Below are positions 62,480-64,000 of a DNA stretch of 64,000 bases, one piece after another (the first letter of the stretch is position 1; every line of letters begins with the position of its first letter). The stretch is from Xylophilus sp042867185. GTDB lineage: Bacteria; Pseudomonadota; Gammaproteobacteria; Burkholderiales; Burkholderiaceae_C. Below the pieces are notes generated by a model, which saw only the letters and a list, made by a program, of their open reading frames with translations, searched no databases and was not told the DNA's origin. The stretch spans positions 186,001 to 250,000 of the forward strand of contig JBHZQV010000001.1 in the NCBI GenBank assembly GCA_042867185.1, read 5' to 3'. Position numbers and translations under genes: made by a program.

Positions 62480-63511
62480 CTACTGCATGAAGCCGATGCG
62501 GCTGCGGCCGTTGCCTGCGCGCGGCAGGTCGTCGGCCCGCAACTCGGCCCGTGCATCGAGCCGGGCGTTGCCGAAGGCCACCATCAGCGCCCGGCGCATC
62601 TCGCGCGGGGCCAGCGGCGCCAGCCGGTCGAGCACGTCGTCGTGCGGCCGCTCGCCGAAGCGGCTGCCCCAGTCGTGCTCGGCGCGGATCGACTGGTAGA
62701 GCCGCAGCGCGATGTGGCGCGCCTGGGCGGGCGAGGGCGGCTGTACCTCGAACACGTTCATCCGGTTCAGGATCGGGTCGGGAATGCCACGCGGGTCGTT
62801 GGCGGTGGTGATCCAGACCACCTGGCTGGCGTCGATCGGCACCTCGGCGAACTCGTCGACGAAGGCGCCGGCGGTGTCGTGCTCCAGCAGGCCGTAGAGC
62901 GCGCCCAGCGGGTCGTACTGGGCGTCGCAGTTGGCCTTGTCGATCTCGTCCACCACGATCACCGGATTGGCGTAGGCGCCCTCGACCAGCGCTTCGAACA
63001 CCTTGCCGGGCCGTGCGCCCTTCCACTGCGAGGCCGAGCCCGACAGCAGCCAGCCGGCCGTCATCGAGCCCATCGGCACCAGGTTCATGCCGGTGCCGAT
63101 CAGATCGGCCAGGTGCTTGGCGAAGTGGGTCTTGCCGATGCCGGGCGGGCCGAGCAGCAGCATCGGCGTCACCTCCAGCCCGTCGCGGCTGTCCTGGCTG
63201 AGGGCCACGTGGCGGCGCACGTCGTCGAGCACCTCGGTGAAGTTGGGCAGCGCGTCGTAGAGCGATGCCATCTCGGGGACGCCGGCGGGCTTGACCTGGA
63301 AGCGCTCGGGGCCGCGCGCCAGCATGCGCTCGTAGGTGCCGCGCAGGCTTTCGTGCTCGCGGCCGTCGCCGCTGGCCTGCAGCTTGCCCAGCCGGCGCTC
63401 CACGTCGGACGGATCGAACACGCTGCGGACCTGGGCGATCGGCAGCTGGAAGGGGGGCGGGCACTCGGAAGAACGGGAGGTCTGCGTGACGACGAGACTG
63501 CGGGATTCCAT
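62480..63511 (-). CDS. AAA+ ATPase (Lon-type module, no protease domain)
   Basis: 343 aa. An N-terminal ~100-residue segment of unknown function precedes an AAA+ core: Walker A GPPGIGKT at 121-128, Walker B VIVVDEIDKA at 184-193, sensor 1 in VVWITTANDP and an arginine-finger region ILNRMNVF. It resembles the Lon ATPase module but has no protease active site. ATG at 63511 has GAGGAG 10 nt upstream. Role unknown; likely a chaperone or remodelling ATPase. Confidence 0.85.
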   Translation of the reverse strand: MESRSLVVTQTSRSSECPPPFQLPIAQVRSVFDPSDVERRLGKLQASGDGREHESLRGTYERMLARGPERFQVKPAGVPEMASLYDALPNFTEVLDDVRRHVALSQDSRDGLEVTPMLLLGPPGIGKTHFAKHLADLIGTGMNLVPMGSMTAGWLLSGSASQWKGARPGKVFEALVEGAYANPVIVVDEIDKANCDAQYDPLGALYGLLEHDTAGAFVDEFAEVPIDASQVVWITTANDPRGIPDPILNRMNVFEVQPPSPAQARHIALRLYQSIRAEHDWGSRFGERPHDDVLDRLAPLAPREMRRALMVAFGNARLDARAELRADDLPRAGNGRSRIGFMQ

Positions 63512-63606
63512 AGGGCCACTCCTCGGAAAAGGTGTTGGTGACGGAACCATTGCAGCACACACCGTGCCAGCCGTCCATGCGCGCAACCGTGTCCGAGCGC
63601 CCGAAA

Positions 63607-63645
63607 AGCGACGGCGCGGTCGCCCTGATCGGGAGACCGCGCCGT
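63607..63645 (-). terminator. Terminator-like hairpin after the glutaredoxin gene
   Basis: Minus strand: ACGGCGCGGTC, 13-nt loop, GACCGCGCCGT (63611-63645; perfect 11-bp stem), then CGCTTTTCGG. It lies 39 bp after the glutaredoxin stop. The T-run is short but the stem is strong. Confidence 0.65.
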
Positions 63646-63684
63646 GCAGGAGCGTGGGTACCGGCAGCTACGGCCGGCAGGGCA

Positions 63685-64000
63685 TCAGGCGGCCGGGCCG
63701 GAGATGACCTTCTGCAGCTCGCCCGACTCGTACATCTCCATCATGATGTCCGAGCCGCCGATGAACTCGCCCTTGACGTAGAGCTGTGGGATCGTCGGCC
63801 ACTGGCTGTATTCCTTGATGCCCTGGCGGATGCCGTCGTCTTCCAGCACGTTGACCGTCTTGAGCGACTTGGTGTCGACGCCGCAGGCCTTCAGCACCTG
63901 GATCGCGCGGCCGGAAAAGCCGCACATCGGGAAGCTGGCGTTGCCCTTCATGAAGAGCAGCACTGCGTTGGATTTGACGAGGTCGTCGATGCGTTTCTGG
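63685..64000 (-). CDS. grxD: Monothiol glutaredoxin, Grx4/GrxD type (5' end beyond window)
   Basis: The frame is open to the right edge (at least 105 codons), so the first few residues are missing. The visible start is QKRIDDLVKSNAVLLFMKGNASFPMCGFSGRAIQVL with the monothiol CGFS active site, then WPTIPQLYVKGEFIGGSDI. Such proteins bind and transfer 2Fe-2S clusters. An internal Met (63963) could be mistaken as the start. It is followed by a terminator-like hairpin. Confidence 0.95.
   Translation of the reverse strand, partial: QKRIDDLVKSNAVLLFMKGNASFPMCGFSGRAIQVLKACGVDTKSLKTVNVLEDDGIRQGIKEYSQWPTIPQLYVKGEFIGGSDIMMEMYESGELQKVISGPAA

Overview
The window is a stretch of a GC-rich (about 70% by eye) betaproteobacterial chromosome, most likely Comamonadaceae (Burkholderiales; Acidovorax, Variovorax and Xylophilus relatives; the genus is not resolved). 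The evidence is the protein sequences, gene strings typical of that order (hisF, hisI-hisE-hinT-tatABC, petABC-sspAB, secA-argJ-mutT-yacG-zapD-coaE-pilDCB, ispB/rplU-rpmA-obgE-proB-rppH/proS) and short intergenic repeats of a Comamonadaceae style. No phage, transposase, CRISPR array or plasmid gene is visible. A run of 94 N marks an assembly gap at 54114-54207.

Layout. 1-5491 (minus): pelA and the 5' part of pelB, the start of a Pel exopolysaccharide operon that runs off the left edge. 5805-8612 (plus): a divergent galE-type epimerase, a hexose-6-phosphate mutarotase-like protein and hisF. 8712-18344 (minus): a compact unit of an RpiR-type regulator, isoaspartyl peptidase, Gsi/Dpp-type peptide importer, P1/DmpA-type peptidase and M55 D-aminopeptidase; it separates hisF from hisI. 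18488-21758 (plus): hisI, hisE, a small membrane protein, hinT and tatABC. 21925-26521 (minus): a branched-chain amino acid type importer (livJ-terminator-livHMGF). 26698-30437: a DegS-type protease, Nif3-like protein, pdxA and mscL. 30594-34821 (plus): petABC (cytochrome bc1), sspA, sspB and tRNA-Thr(TGT). 34876-40863: dciA-like gene (minus), secA, argJ, an ATPase and mutT. 40976-47648 (minus): ispB, pilB, pilC, pilD, coaE, zapD, yacG. 47832-50844 (plus): rplU, rpmA, obgE, proB. 50896-53967: a CNP1-like lipid- or envelope-type secreted protein and rppH (minus), then divergent proS. 53975-54276: a 63-bp tandem repeat array holding the gap. 54208-59786 (plus): a lytic transglycosylase with an unresolved 5' end, a REC-DUF3369-GGDEF*-EAL phosphodiesterase, a sensor kinase and a small basic protein. 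59866-64000: dusC (plus), then a CorC/HlyC-type transporter, an AAA+ ATPase and a partial monothiol glutaredoxin (minus).

How parts fit together. PelA/PelB make and export a GalNAc-rich polymer. The divergent epimerase carries Cys at the residue that controls acceptance of N-acetylated sugars, so it could supply UDP-GalNAc. The 8.7-18.3 kb unit pairs a dipeptide importer with three peptidases for non-standard bonds (D-, beta/N-terminal and isoaspartyl), which suggests scavenging of unusual peptides under RpiR control. TatABC exports the Rieske protein encoded 9 kb away. PilB, PilC and PilD are the type IV pilus motor, platform and prepilin peptidase.

The best non-gene signals are a family of 41-nt structured elements placed just after stop codons, an 85-88 bp repeat that starts 2 bp after a stop codon at two loci, a 122-bp imperfect palindrome filling the nif3-pdxA gap, the 63-bp array, and several genes whose -10 box lies 6-9 nt from the ATG.
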